Of a stretch of DNA of 64,000 nucleotides, positions 1 to 9,747 are shown one piece after another. Origin of the DNA: Aeromicrobium sp. Leaf245. Its GTDB lineage: Bacteria > Actinomycetota > Actinomycetes > Propionibacteriales > Nocardioidaceae. Numbering within the stretch: the first letter of the stretch is position 1; every line of letters begins with the position of its first letter. Position numbers and translations under genes: made by a program. The notes under the pieces are model-generated. The model was not told the DNA's origin and made no database searches. It saw nothing but the letters and a program-made list of their open reading frames with translations. The stretch is from NCBI RefSeq assembly GCF_942548115.1, contig NZ_OW824151.1, positions 930,001-994,000 of the forward strand. The letters are read 5' to 3'.

Positions 1-603
1 CACCGCCGAGCCCTGGTGCACGCCGATCCGCACCGCCACCCCGCTCAGGCGTGACCCGGGCCGCGCACGGGTGATCCGACGCTGCACCTCGGCCGCGGCG
101 GCCACCGCCTGCGCGGCGTCGGTGAACGCCACCATGAATCCGTCGCCCTGGGTCTTGATGACGTAGCCGCCGTTGCGGCTGACGGCCCGGTTGACGACCG
201 CGTCGTGCCGCGAGAGCAGCTGCACCCAGCCGCGGTCGCCCAGGGCGTGGTTGAGGGCCGTCGAGCCCTCGATGTCGGAGAACAGGATCGCCACGGTCCC
301 GTCGCGCGACGCCATGCGGGCGAGGTCGGGACGCTCCACGTCGGCCCAGCGGGCGAGGTCGTCGATCGAGCTGCGCAGCGTTCCGCTGAAGCCCTTGTCC
401 TTCAGGCTGATCGCGGTGCCGACGACGGTGCGGACGGCGTCGGACGGCGTAGGCACCAGCCGGATGCGCGGCCGTTCGGTCCGGATCGCCCGCTTGAGCT
501 GCGCGATGCGTCGGCGTGCGCCGAGCAGCAGGCCCCAGGCCACGACGAGCGACACGGCCAGCGCGGCGCAGGTGACGGAGAGGACGATCTCGAGGACGGA
601 CAT
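1..603 (-). CDS. Class III adenylate/guanylate cyclase, 3' end outside window
   Basis: Predicted membrane-anchored nucleotide cyclase making cAMP or cGMP. Translating the minus strand from the ATG at 603 gives an open frame to the window edge (201 residues visible). It opens with a hydrophobic helix (about residues 4-28), followed by a basic linker, then a class III catalytic domain. The first metal-binding aspartate lies in ILFSDIEGST (about 106-115) and the second in KTQGDGFMVAF. A TAGATT box lies 7 nt before the ATG, so the message is probably leaderless. The end of the domain, including most substrate-specifying residues, is missing, so cAMP versus cGMP cannot be decided. The divergent neighbour is guaA, with two strong hairpins between them. 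Confidence 0.85.
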   Translation of the reverse strand, partial: MSVLEIVLSVTCAALAVSLVVAWGLLLGARRRIAQLKRAIRTERPRIRLVPTPSDAVRTVVGTAISLKDKGFSGTLRSSIDDLARWADVERPDLARMASRDGTVAILFSDIEGSTALNHALGDRGWVQLLSRHDAVVNRAVSRNGGYVIKTQGDGFMVAFTDAAQAVAAAAEVQRRITRARPGSRLSGVAVRIGVHQGSAV

Positions 604-610
604 CGCAGCC

Positions 611-616
611 AATCTA
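611..616 (-). promoter_or_regulatory. -10 box of the cyclase gene (leaderless)
   Basis: Reads TAGATT on the minus strand and ends 7 nt before the ATG at 603, matching the actinobacterial SigA -10 consensus TANNNT. No convincing -35 is visible. Confidence 0.5.
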
Positions 617-646
617 CGGCGCTGGGGCGGGGGAGTGCCGGACAGC

Positions 647-743
647 ACAGGACCCGGCCTGGAGGGAGCTCACGGGCCGGGTCCTGTATGTGCCACGAGG
701 AGCGGGCACGGTGGATCTCACGGGAGGGAGTGTAGTGAGATCC
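647..743. other. Two hairpins between cyclase and guaA
   Basis: A perfect 13-bp inverted repeat (647-659 with 675-687, arm ACAGGACCCGGCC) is followed by a perfect 9-bp one (713-721 with 735-743, arm GGATCTCAC). Both loops contain GGAGGG. They lie upstream of both divergent genes, where terminators are not expected, and upstream of the guaA -10, so they are not in a guaA leader. They could be a small RNA, operator sites or the boundary of an unannotated transcript. No coding frame fits. Confidence 0.6.
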
Positions 744-804
744 GTCCTGATCAACGACGCTCCCCAGAGGGGGTTACGAGGGTCTGGAGAAATATTTCGA
801 CCGA

Positions 805-810
805 TACGAT
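805..810 (+). promoter_or_regulatory. -10 box of guaA (leaderless)
   Basis: TACGAT, ending 6 nt before the GTG at 817. The spacing predicts transcription starting at or next to the start codon. Confidence 0.6.
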
Positions 811-816
811 GACGGG

Positions 817-2378
<1,562 letters not shown>

Positions 2379-2442
2379 CGGGCGGGCTGACCTGCGAGCA
2401 CCCGGCTAGGGGACGGTCGTCCCGTGCGAGAGGCTTGGGGGC

Positions 2443-3042
2443 ATGTCACTCGAGTCCGTCCGCGGTTCGTACGGAGCGAGAGCGGACGAGTACGTCGAGG
2501 CGGTCGGCCGGATCGAGCACGTGGCCGCCGCCGACCTGGCACTCATCGAGAGATGGGCCCGTCGTATCGAGGGGCCTGCGCTCGACGTCGGCTGCGGACC
2601 CGGGCAGTGGACGCACCATCTCGCCGGACTCGGCACGGATGTCGAGGGCGTCGATCCGGTGCCTGAGCTCGTCGAGAGGGCGCAGGCCACCTACCCCGCC
2701 CAGCGCTACCGGGTCGGGCGAGCCGAAGCCCTGGGCGTCGACGACGGCTCACTTGGCGGTGTGCTCGCGTGGTACTCACTGATCCACACCGCCCCCGAGC
2801 AGATCGGCGCAGCCCTGACCGAGCTCGCCCGTTGCACCCGGCCCGGCGGCGGTCTCGCGCTGGGGTTCTTCACCGGCCCGACGCTGGAACCGTTCGAGCA
2901 CGCGATCACCACGGCCCACTACTGGCCCGTCGACTTCTTGTCGTCCGAGGTCGAGGCGGCCGGCTTCGCCGTCACGCACACCGAGTCGCGAACCGATCGC
3001 CCCGCCCGGTCGCACGGAGCGATCCTCGCGACCCGCGCGTGA
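2443..3042 (+). CDS. Class I SAM-dependent methyltransferase
   Basis: A small (199 aa) methyltransferase of unknown substrate. The SAM-binding glycine-rich motif LDVGCGPGQW is at about 47-56, the acidic residue ending strand 2 is in VEGVDPVPE, and the later LAWYSLIHT and PGGGLALGFF stretches follow the class I Rossmann order (Methyltransf_11/25-like). A G-rich stretch just before the ATG can serve as a ribosome site. It follows guaA by 66 nt but no functional link is apparent. Confidence 0.85.
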   Translation: MSLESVRGSYGARADEYVEAVGRIEHVAAADLALIERWARRIEGPALDVGCGPGQWTHHLAGLGTDVEGVDPVPELVERAQATYPAQRYRVGRAEALGVDDGSLGGVLAWYSLIHTAPEQIGAALTELARCTRPGGGLALGFFTGPTLEPFEHAITTAHYWPVDFLSSEVEAAGFAVTHTESRTDRPARSHGAILATRA

Positions 3043-3065
3043 CGTGACCGGGAAGCTCGGGCTGC

Positions 3066-3461
3066 TCAGGCCGGTCCGGCGCCGCGCTGACGGTCGAAGG
3101 CCGCGCGGATCGGGGCGGTGTCGTACACGATGTGCAGCCGATCGATCCGACCGTCCGCGTCGAGCTCGGCCACGTCGACCACGGTGAAGGGTGCGGGCTC
3201 GCCGCTGGCCAGGGTCCAGTCGAAGTCGAACCACAGGCTCACGACGGTGCGGCCGTCGACCTCGCCGGTCATCGTCGTCCGCAGCGTCAGCCGCGACTGG
3301 CCGGTGTCGGCGAGCAGGAGCGGGTAGAACTCCGTCGCCGGGAGGGTTCCGTACAGGGGCGAGACCACCGTCGCGCCGGGGGCGAACAGCGCCAGGACGC
3401 CGGCGAGGTCGCCGGCCTCGAGCGCCTCGAGGTAGCGGTGGGAGAGCTGCGCCGGTTCCAT
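3066..3461 (-). CDS. SnoaL/NTF2-like domain protein
   Basis: A 131-residue single-domain protein of the NTF2-like cone fold. It has the helical start LSHRYLEALEAGDLAGVLALFAPGATVVSP and the ending typical of the superfamily, DGRIDRLHIVYD. Members are polyketide cyclases, isomerases or proteins of unknown role, and nothing here specifies a substrate. The start is the ATG giving MEPAQL, since upstream in-frame residues are low-complexity. It converges with the methyltransferase gene, with only 23 nt between the stops. Confidence 0.75.
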   Translation of the reverse strand: MEPAQLSHRYLEALEAGDLAGVLALFAPGATVVSPLYGTLPATEFYPLLLADTGQSRLTLRTTMTGEVDGRTVVSLWFDFDWTLASGEPAPFTVVDVAELDADGRIDRLHIVYDTAPIRAAFDRQRGAGPA

Positions 3462-3576
3462 GCCCTGATCCCACCACGGACGCGTCCGACCCCACGCCAT
3501 CGGACGTGTTGCTAGTGTCGAGGGCTGTGCTGGTCGTCGATCCCGGACCGGCTGTCGATCTCGGGAGGTGCCGCGC

Positions 3577-4209
3577 GTGAACCCCAAGCTGAGGCTGGTC
3601 CTCGTCGGCCTGGTCCTCGTGGTGCTCGCCGGCCTCGGCGGCTGGGCCCTCATCGGCGGTGGAGGCGACGACGCCGAGCCGCTCGCCTCACCCAGCTCGG
3701 AGCCGGAGGCCACGCAGAGCCCCTCGGCCTCGCCGTCGCCGACCGGGACCCCGAGCCCCACCGAGTCGGCCACCACGAGCTGCGAGGACGCCGACACCCA
3801 GTTCAACGTCGAGGGCGTCGAGCAGGACAGCCTGCTGCCCGACTGCGGGACCCGCGTGGTCAACGTGCGCCAGCAGGAGGCGTCGGGACTCGACCTCGGC
3901 TGCGGCGGTACCTACCCGGTGATCCTCTACAAGACCACCACCACCGACGGCTCCAAGGCGTCCGTGTGCGGGCGGAACTCCTCGGGCGAGCGGTTCCGTG
4001 TGGTCGTGAAGCCCGCGGGCGACGACGTGATCGACATGGCCGGCGACTACGACCCGGGCAACGACGCGTTCGTCGGCGAGAAGGGCTCCACGCTCTACGA
4101 GATCGTCGGCCGCAACGGCTCGATCGTCGTGTCCACCGAGAACGGCAGCCGCACGCTGGAGTCCGACGGCGACTGGAGCTCGCTCGACAACGAGCCCGAC
4201 GGGGACTGA
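3577..4209 (+). CDS. Membrane-anchored extracytoplasmic protein, unknown function
   Basis: The 210-residue product has one N-terminal membrane segment (about residues 6-27) followed by a Ser/Pro/Thr-rich linker (about 35-70) and a soluble domain with four cysteines in the visible pattern CxxxDT...DCG...CGG...CGR, so it probably sits outside the membrane. A GGGAGG site 8 nt ahead of the GTG at 3577 decides the start over the in-frame GTG at 3568. The C-terminus is acidic (SLDNEPDGD). I do not recognise the family. The GNAT gene begins 5 nt downstream, suggesting co-transcription. Confidence 0.7.
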   Translation: MNPKLRLVLVGLVLVVLAGLGGWALIGGGGDDAEPLASPSSEPEATQSPSASPSPTGTPSPTESATTSCEDADTQFNVEGVEQDSLLPDCGTRVVNVRQQEASGLDLGCGGTYPVILYKTTTTDGSKASVCGRNSSGERFRVVVKPAGDDVIDMAGDYDPGNDAFVGEKGSTLYEIVGRNGSIVVSTENGSRTLESDGDWSSLDNEPDGD

Positions 4210-4214
4210 CCACG

Positions 4215-4673
4215 GTGCTCCTGCCGGTGCGTGCCGCTGACGTGCCGGACCTCGCTCGCTTCCTCCGCGACGCCGACCTGACGGTCGCCGGGCTCGACGC
4301 CCCAGGCCTGCGCTGCTGGATCGAGCGCGACGTCGACGGCGCCGTGGTCGGGAGCACCGGCTACGAGGCAGGCGACGACGGGGCGCACGTGCTGGTCCGC
4401 AGCGTCGCCGTGGCCCCCGAGCGTCGTGCCGGCGGCCACGGGACCCGACTGGCGCGATTCGCTCTCGACCGGGCCGCCGAGTCCGGCGCCACCACGGCCT
4501 GGCTGTTCAGCCGCCGGTCCGGTCCGTTCTGGCAGGGCCTCGGCTTCGTGCCGGCCGACCTCGCGGACCTGGCCGGGGCACTCGCCACCACGCAGCAGGT
4601 GCAGCTGTTCGCCCGCACCGGCCAGCTCGACGTCGAGCGTGCGTGGTCGCGGCCCCTCGTGCCGGCGTCCTGA
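4215..4673 (+). CDS. GNAT family N-acetyltransferase
   Basis: A 152-residue GNAT acetyltransferase. The acetyl-CoA-binding motif A is visible as VRSVAVAPERRAGGHGTRL (about residues 60-78), with the later FWQGLGF typical of motif B, and the short size resembles ArsN2-like members. The substrate is unknown. The start is the GTG 5 nt after the preceding stop, giving VLLPVRAADVPDLARFLRDAD, a usual GNAT beginning. Probably translated from the same message as the upstream membrane protein. Confidence 0.8.
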   Translation: MLLPVRAADVPDLARFLRDADLTVAGLDAPGLRCWIERDVDGAVVGSTGYEAGDDGAHVLVRSVAVAPERRAGGHGTRLARFALDRAAESGATTAWLFSRRSGPFWQGLGFVPADLADLAGALATTQQVQLFARTGQLDVERAWSRPLVPAS

Positions 4674-4683
4674 CGGCCGCGTC

Positions 4684-5961
4684 TCAGCCCTGGTAGACGT
4701 CGGGGATGCCGTCGGCGTCGTCGTCACGGGTCTCCCGCTCGTGGATGAGCCGGTACGTGCGGTTGCGCAGGCGCAGCACCACCACGGCGAGCAGGGCCGA
4801 CGTGAGCGAGCCGAGCAGCACGCCGACCTTCACGTGCTCGTCGGACTCGCTGCCGACACCGAACGCCAGCTCGCCCACGAGCAGCGCGACGGTGAACCCG
4901 ATGCCCGCGAGCAGCCCGACGCCGACGAGGTCGATCCACTCCAGGTCGTCGTCCAGCTCGGCCTTCGTGAACCGGGCCATGAGCCAGGTGAAGAGGAGGA
5001 CGCCGAGCGGCTTGCCGATCACGAGCCCGGCGATGATGCCCAGGGTCACCGGGTCCCGCAGCGCCTCGACGAACCCGGAGGCGCCCTCGATCGCCACGCC
5101 TGCGGAGAAGAACGCGAAGACCGGGACGGCCACGGTCGAGGACAGCGGCCGCACGATCTCCTCGAGGTGCTCGGCGAGGCCCGGGCCGTCCTGGCCGTCG
5201 CGACGCAGGACCGGGACGGTGAAGCCGAGCAGCACGCCGGCGACGGTGGCGTGCACCCCGGAGGCGTGGACGAGGGCCCAGGCGGTGACCGCGAGCGGGA
5301 TCAGCAGCCAGGGCGAGCGGATGCGCTGCTGCACGAGGGCGCCGAACGCCGCGATGGGCAGCAGGGCGAGCAGCAGCCAGATCGCGTCGAGGTCGGAGGT
5401 GTAGAAGATCGCGATGATCGTGATGGCCAGGAGGTCGTCGACGATCGCCAGCGTGAGCAGGAACAGGCGCAGGCCGGTGGGCAGGAACGAGCCGACGACG
5501 GCGAGCACGGCGATGGCGAAGGCGATGTCGGTGGCGGCCGGGATGGCCCAGCCGACCGGCCGGCCGGCGTCGTTGATGCTGTTGATCGCCACGTAGATCA
5601 GCGCAGGCATGGCCATGCCGCCGATGGCGGCGACGATCGGGACCGCGGCGCGCGAGGGGTCGCGCAGGTCGCCGGCGACGAACTCGCGCTTGAGCTCGAG
5701 GCCGACGACGAAGAAGAAGATCGCCAGCAGGCCGTCGGCGGCCCACGCGCCGATGGAGAGGTCGAGGTGCAGCGACGCGGGACCGATCACCGTGTCGCGG
5801 ACCTGGGCGTAGGTGTCGGTGGTGTTGGCCGCGATGAGCGCCAGGATCGCCGCGATCATCAGCAGCGCACCGCCGAAGGTCTCGGCGCGCACGAGCTCGC
5901 CGATGCGTTGGGTCTCGAGCCAGGAACCGCGGGTGAGCAGGCGACGGCGGGGGGTGGTCAT
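4684..5961 (-). CDS. nhaA: Na+/H+ antiporter NhaA
   Basis: Electrogenic exchange of internal Na+ for external H+ in the cytoplasmic membrane, giving salt and alkaline tolerance. The 425 residues hold about 12 hydrophobic helices. The paired aspartates needed for transport appear in [10 protein letters not shown], preceded by PAATDIAFA, both hallmark NhaA motifs. The C-terminal tail is charged ([12 protein letters not shown]). No obvious Shine-Dalgarno at usual spacing. Its role overlaps the mrp operon at 55.8-61.9 kb. Confidence 0.95.
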   Translation of the reverse strand: MTTPRRRLLTRGSWLETQRIGELVRAETFGGALLMIAAILALIAANTTDTYAQVRDTVIGPASLHLDLSIGAWAADGLLAIFFFVVGLELKREFVAGDLRDPSRAAVPIVAAIGGMAMPALIYVAINSINDAGRPVGWAIPAATDIAFAIAVLAVVGSFLPTGLRLFLLTLAIVDDLLAITIIAIFYTSDLDAIWLLLALLPIAAFGALVQQRIRSPWLLIPLAVTAWALVHASGVHATVAGVLLGFTVPVLRRDGQDGPGLAEHLEEIVRPLSSTVAVPVFAFFSAGVAIEGASGFVEALRDPVTLGIIAGLVIGKPLGVLLFTWLMARFTKAELDDDLEWIDLVGVGLLAGIGFTVALLVGELAFGVGSESDEHVKVGVLLGSLTSALLAVVVLRLRNRTYRLIHERETRDDDADGIPDVYQG

Positions 5962-6134
5962 GGGGTCACGATCTCCAATGGGGTCGATGAACTGACGCCG
6001 ACCAGACTTCCCGGCACACCGCGACCAACTCTACCGGCGGCCGCCCCCACGACGCGATTCGACGGGATCGTGACGTCCTCCTCGCTCCCGATCGTCATCG
6101 ACCCGTCGGATCGCGGGGTCGGGGCGCGGGAGAC

Positions 6135-6140
6135 TAGCCT
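6135..6140 (+). promoter_or_regulatory. -10 box of the gamma-glutamyltransferase gene (leaderless)
   Basis: TAGCCT, ending 6 nt before the ATG at 6147. Confidence 0.55.
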
Positions 6141-6146
6141 GCGTCC

Positions 6147-7676
6147 ATGCCTGACGTCGCGATCGCCGCACCCAACGAGGCGGCGGCCGACGCGGGGGAG
6201 CAGGTGGCCCTGGCCGGTGGGAACGCGGTCGACGCCGCCCTCGCCGCCGCGCTCGTGACCATGGTCAACGAGGTCGGCATCGTCTCGCTCAGCTCGGGCG
6301 GGTTCGTCACGGTCCAGCCGGCCGACGGGTCCGCGCCGGTCACCGTCGACGGGTGGATGGACATGCCGGGCCGCGGCTCACGGTCCGGCCCCTCGACGCC
6401 GGCACGGCCCGACACCGACACCGATCCCGACACCGGGACCTGGGACGTCCGCACGGACTACGGCGGCGGCGTGACGGTCACGATCGGGCCGGGCTCGGTG
6501 GCCGCGCACGGCGCCGTGGCGGCCTTCGAGGAGACGCACGCGCGCTGGGGGTCGGTGCCGTGGCGCGAGATCGTGGCGCCGGCCGTCGACGTCGCGCGCG
6601 GCGGGTTCCGGCTGGGGTCGGCGTCGCGGTACTACCTGGAGTACGTGCACGACGACATCTTCGGGTGGGACGAGCAGAGCCGGGCCTGCGTGCACGACGC
6701 CACCGGTGCCGTCACGACCGACCTGGTGGTGGTGCCCGACCTGGCCGCGACGCTCGAGGTCATCGCGGCCGACGGTGCATCGGCACTCCACACGGGCGAC
6801 CTGGCTCGACGGATCTGTGACGACGTGCAGGCCCGCGGTGGCCTGCTGGGCCGCGAGGACCTCGCGGCGTACCGCCCGGTCGTGCGTCCGGCGCTGCGGG
6901 TGGAGCTGGGGGACTGGGCGCTCGGCACCAACCCCACGCCGGCGGTGGGTGGCGTGTGCGTCGCGGCGATGCTGCGCCTGCTCGACGGCACACCGCACGC
7001 CGTGGTCGACGGCCGCTGGTCCGAGGCCGACGTCGCCCGCCTCGTCGAGGTGCAGCGCGCCGTGCTGGGCCACCGGCTCGACGTGCTCGACCACAGCCAC
7101 GACCTGGTGGCCGACGCGCTGGCCTACCTGGCGTCGGTGGACGACGAGGTGCGGTCGGCGGGCTCGACCGCGCACGTCTCGGCGACGGACGGCGACGGCG
7201 GAGCCTGCTCGGTCACGGTCTCGTCGGGCTACGGCTCGGGGATGATCGCGCGGGGCACCGGCATCTGGCTCAACAACTGCCTGGGGGAGCAGGAGCTCAA
7301 CCCCCGCGGCCTGCACGGGCTGGAGCCGGGCACGCGCCTGCTGTCGAACATGGCGCCCACGGTCGCGCACCACCGCGACGGTGCGGCGCTGGCGATCGGC
7401 TCGCCCGGCGCGGACCGGATCTCCACGGCCGTCGCCCAGGTGGTCGCGGGCTTCACGAACGGCGGCATGGGGTTGCAGCAGGCGGTGAACCATCCGCGGG
7501 TCCACGTGCACCGCGCCGGACGACCGGACGAGGTCGTCAAGGTCGAGACCGACCTGACGATGTACTACGGCGGGGTGGGTGCGACCCTGCTGCGCCGTGA
7601 CGCGGCCGGCGAGCTGCACCTGGAGGCAGCCGCCGATCCCCGCCGGGACGGGGCCGTCCGGCTCGTGCGGTCCTGA
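6147..7676 (+). CDS. Gamma-glutamyltransferase family protein
   Basis: An Ntn-hydrolase of the gamma-glutamyltranspeptidase family (509 aa), expected to act on glutathione-like gamma-glutamyl compounds after autocleavage. The predicted nucleophile is Thr341 in the STAHVSATDGDG segment, matching TTHYSVVD of the classical enzyme, and the later LLSNMAPT corresponds to the LSSMSPT oxyanion motif. No signal peptide is visible, so it looks cytosolic, unlike the secreted E. coli enzyme. The residue after the nucleophile is Ala rather than Thr, and an Asp/Pro/Thr-rich insert (about 80-100) is unusual. Actinobacteria of this type use mycothiol, so the true substrate is open. Confidence 0.85.
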   Translation: MPDVAIAAPNEAAADAGEQVALAGGNAVDAALAAALVTMVNEVGIVSLSSGGFVTVQPADGSAPVTVDGWMDMPGRGSRSGPSTPARPDTDTDPDTGTWDVRTDYGGGVTVTIGPGSVAAHGAVAAFEETHARWGSVPWREIVAPAVDVARGGFRLGSASRYYLEYVHDDIFGWDEQSRACVHDATGAVTTDLVVVPDLAATLEVIAADGASALHTGDLARRICDDVQARGGLLGREDLAAYRPVVRPALRVELGDWALGTNPTPAVGGVCVAAMLRLLDGTPHAVVDGRWSEADVARLVEVQRAVLGHRLDVLDHSHDLVADALAYLASVDDEVRSAGSTAHVSATDGDGGACSVTVSSGYGSGMIARGTGIWLNNCLGEQELNPRGLHGLEPGTRLLSNMAPTVAHHRDGAALAIGSPGADRISTAVAQVVAGFTNGGMGLQQAVNHPRVHVHRAGRPDEVVKVETDLTMYYGGVGATLLRRDAAGELHLEAAADPRRDGAVRLVRS

Positions 7677-7739
7677 CGGACCCTCGCGACCCTCGAGGAC
7701 GGGTCGGACAACCACGTGACACCGCCACTGTCACGGTCC

Positions 7740-7745
7740 TACGCT
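7740..7745 (+). promoter_or_regulatory. -10 box of the decapeptide-repeat gene (leaderless)
   Basis: TACGCT, ending 6 nt before the ATG at 7752. Confidence 0.55.
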
Positions 7746-7751
7746 GCGAGC

Positions 7752-8597
7752 ATGAACCTCGTCGGTCTAGCCACCCTGCCCCTGCGCGTGACCATCTCGG
7801 CCACGCGCACGACGTTGGCGCTGGGTCAGCTGGCCGCACCCGACGGCCCGATCCTGCGCGAGGGCGGCTACGGGACCCGCATCGCGGTGCTGATCGGCGA
7901 GGACGGCCTGCTGGAGCAGCTCGCGAAGCTGCTGGCCGACGAGCGCGGGATCATCGCGCTCGGCAACCTCGTCGCCGACATCACGTCCGAGGACCGGCCC
8001 GTCGGCAAGGCGCTGCAGCGGGACGGGCTCGTGGACCGGATGGCGTCCGAGGAGGGCCCGTTCGTGCGGCTGCTCGAGGCCGACGGCCCGCTCGACCGCG
8101 CCCTGGCCGAGGACGGACCGCTCTACCGCTTCCTCGCGCCCGGAGGCTCGCTCGACCGCCTGCTGGCACCGGACGGGCCGCTCGAGCGGCTGACGGCGCC
8201 GGGCGGGCCTATCGAGCGGATGCTGGTGCCCGGCGGGCCGCTGGACCGCATCCTCGAGCAGGACGGCACGCTCGAGAACGTGCTGAAGCCCGGCGGCCTG
8301 CTCGAGAAGCTGCTCGAGGAGGAGGGCATCCTCGAGAACCTGCTGATGCCGGGCGGGACGCTCGACCAGCTGGTCTCCCTGGGGGCGACGTTCGACGCGA
8401 TCGTGCCGCGGCTCGAGGCGCTGGGCAACGCCATCCCCAACCTCAACCAGGCGGTCGCGGTGCTGAGCGGAGCCGTGGAGCCTCTCGGGACGCTCGCGCA
8501 GCGACTTCCCGGTGGACGTCGACGCGGCGTGCTCGCCTCCGCATCGCCGTCGTCACCGACGACGGCGACCTCCGACGACCTCTACGGCAGCGAGTGA
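7752..8597 (+). CDS. Decapeptide-repeat protein, unknown function
   Basis: 281 residues dominated by a strict 10-residue repeat. Thirteen consecutive units run from residue 81 to 210 (nt 7992-8381) with consensus [DG]GxLxRxLxP, for example DGPLYRFLAP and GGPLDRILEQ. Degenerate units at 31-40 and 51-60 keep the same register. The hydrophobic positions recur every ten residues, so a regular solenoid or amphipathic surface is likely. The C-terminus is Ser/Thr/Pro-rich. No signal peptide or enzyme motif is visible. I do not recognise a named family. The META-domain gene overlaps its stop codon by 4 nt (GTGA), so the two products are probably made together. Confidence 0.8.
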   Translation: MNLVGLATLPLRVTISATRTTLALGQLAAPDGPILREGGYGTRIAVLIGEDGLLEQLAKLLADERGIIALGNLVADITSEDRPVGKALQRDGLVDRMASEEGPFVRLLEADGPLDRALAEDGPLYRFLAPGGSLDRLLAPDGPLERLTAPGGPIERMLVPGGPLDRILEQDGTLENVLKPGGLLEKLLEEEGILENLLMPGGTLDQLVSLGATFDAIVPRLEALGNAIPNLNQAVAVLSGAVEPLGTLAQRLPGGRRRGVLASASPSSPTTATSDDLYGSE

Positions 8598-8908
8598 GCA
8601 CGCCGGCACGGACCGACGTCGTCGGGCGGTGGCTGCCCGAGGGCGGCCCGCCGCGCGCGTTCCTCGAGCTGCGCGACAACGGCGACCTCGCCGGGCACGA
8701 CGGCTGCAACCGCTTCGGCGGCCAGCAGTGGTCGCTCGACGGCAAGAAGGTCGTCACGAGCGGCGCACGCGTCTCGACGCTGATGGCCTGCCCCGACGTC
8801 GACACCTGGCTCGGCCAGGCGACCACCTTCGTGTGGGACGACGGCCACCTGCGCGCCGTCGGACCCGACGGCACCGACCTCGGCGTCCTGCTCACCGACC
8901 CGGACTGA
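8594..8908 (+). CDS. META/HslJ-like domain protein
   Basis: A 104-residue protein with the compact META fold: the opening VVGRWLPEG, the hallmark GHDGCNRFGGQ (about 36-46), the conserved STLMACPD and a closing strand pair. In E. coli the domain occurs in HslJ, linked to stress and novobiocin resistance. Here there is no signal peptide, so it may be cytosolic. The GTG start overlaps the stop of the repeat protein by 4 nt, indicating translational coupling. Confidence 0.8.
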   Translation: MSTPARTDVVGRWLPEGGPPRAFLELRDNGDLAGHDGCNRFGGQQWSLDGKKVVTSGARVSTLMACPDVDTWLGQATTFVWDDGHLRAVGPDGTDLGVLLTDPD

Positions 8909-8920
8909 GCCGGTCGGACG

Positions 8921-9661
8921 TCACTGGGTGAACGTGGCCGCTCCCTTGCGGAGACGCTCGACGGTGTCCCGGGCGAGGCGCTGCGCGAGCTGCTCCGCGG
9001 CGTCGGCGTCGCGGCCCGGTGCGGACATGCTGACGAACACGCCGACCACCACGCGGCCCTCGCCCACCAGCAGGCTCACGACGCGCTGGGCCGGGTCGCC
9101 GGTCTCGGCCGAGTCGAGCCGGTAGGAGCTCAGGTAGCCGTCGAGCCCCTGCACGGTGACGTCGTCGAGCGACCCCTCGCCCGAGCTCGCCGGGACCTCA
9201 CGGCCGCCGCCGACGGGCTCGGCGGGGATGTCGAACGTGCCGTCGTAGGGCTCCTGGTCCTTGCGCAGACCGGCCATGAAGGTGCGGGCCGCCTCGGCGT
9301 CGTCGAGCAGGTTGAGGTTGACGACCGCGACGTCGTTGGGAGCACTCGTGGTGCCGTTGCGCTCGATGTCCACGGGGTTGCCGACGGAGTCGAGGCGCAC
9401 GGAGAACGCCCAGAACGGATGACCGACGTCGGACCCGGCGCACTTCTCCTCGTCCTTCGGGCACTGGAAGTCGACGTCCGAGGCGCCCGGCACCTGGTCC
9501 AGGGTGGGCAGGGCGCCCTCGATCGCGGCCTCCTCGGTGGGCAGCGGTGCCGGGCTGGACGCGGACGCCGTCGGCTCCGGGTCGGATCCCCCCTGGCCGC
9601 ATCCGGCGAGGACGGCGAGGACGGCGAGAGCCGTCGTGACGTGTCGAACCGAGCGGCGCAT
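8921..9661 (-). CDS. Putative lipoprotein, unknown function
   Basis: A 246-residue exported lipoprotein. The signal sequence MRRSVRHVTTALAVLAVLAGC ends in a clear lipobox (LAGC), with a Ser/Pro/Thr-rich linker behind it. The mature domain has one further cysteine pair (FQCPKDEEKC) and a mixed alpha/beta pattern. The start at 9661 is favoured over upstream codons by a GGGGGAA element and by the lipobox geometry. No family recognised. It diverges from the FAD oxidoreductase gene. Confidence 0.75.
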   Translation of the reverse strand: MRRSVRHVTTALAVLAVLAGCGQGGSDPEPTASASSPAPLPTEEAAIEGALPTLDQVPGASDVDFQCPKDEEKCAGSDVGHPFWAFSVRLDSVGNPVDIERNGTTSAPNDVAVVNLNLLDDAEAARTFMAGLRKDQEPYDGTFDIPAEPVGGGREVPASSGEGSLDDVTVQGLDGYLSSYRLDSAETGDPAQRVVSLLVGEGRVVVGVFVSMSAPGRDADAAEQLAQRLARDTVERLRKGAATFTQ

Positions 9662-9747
9662 GAGTCGTTCCCCCTGGGTGGCGTAGGGGCATCGTGGCAC
9701 GCCGCGACCCAGGTTGCCGTGGAGACCAGCCGTGGCAGGCTCGAAGC

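Noticed and set aside
604-816. Guanine or other riboswitch in a guaA leader
   Set aside because: The -10 box lies 6 nt before the GTG, so there is no leader, and the hairpins are upstream of the promoter.
6147-7676. Gamma-glutamyltransferase as a pseudogene because of missing signal peptide and Ala after the nucleophile
   Set aside because: The frame is intact, the Thr nucleophile and LLSNMAPT motif are present, and a promoter box is at the start. Cytosolic family members exist.
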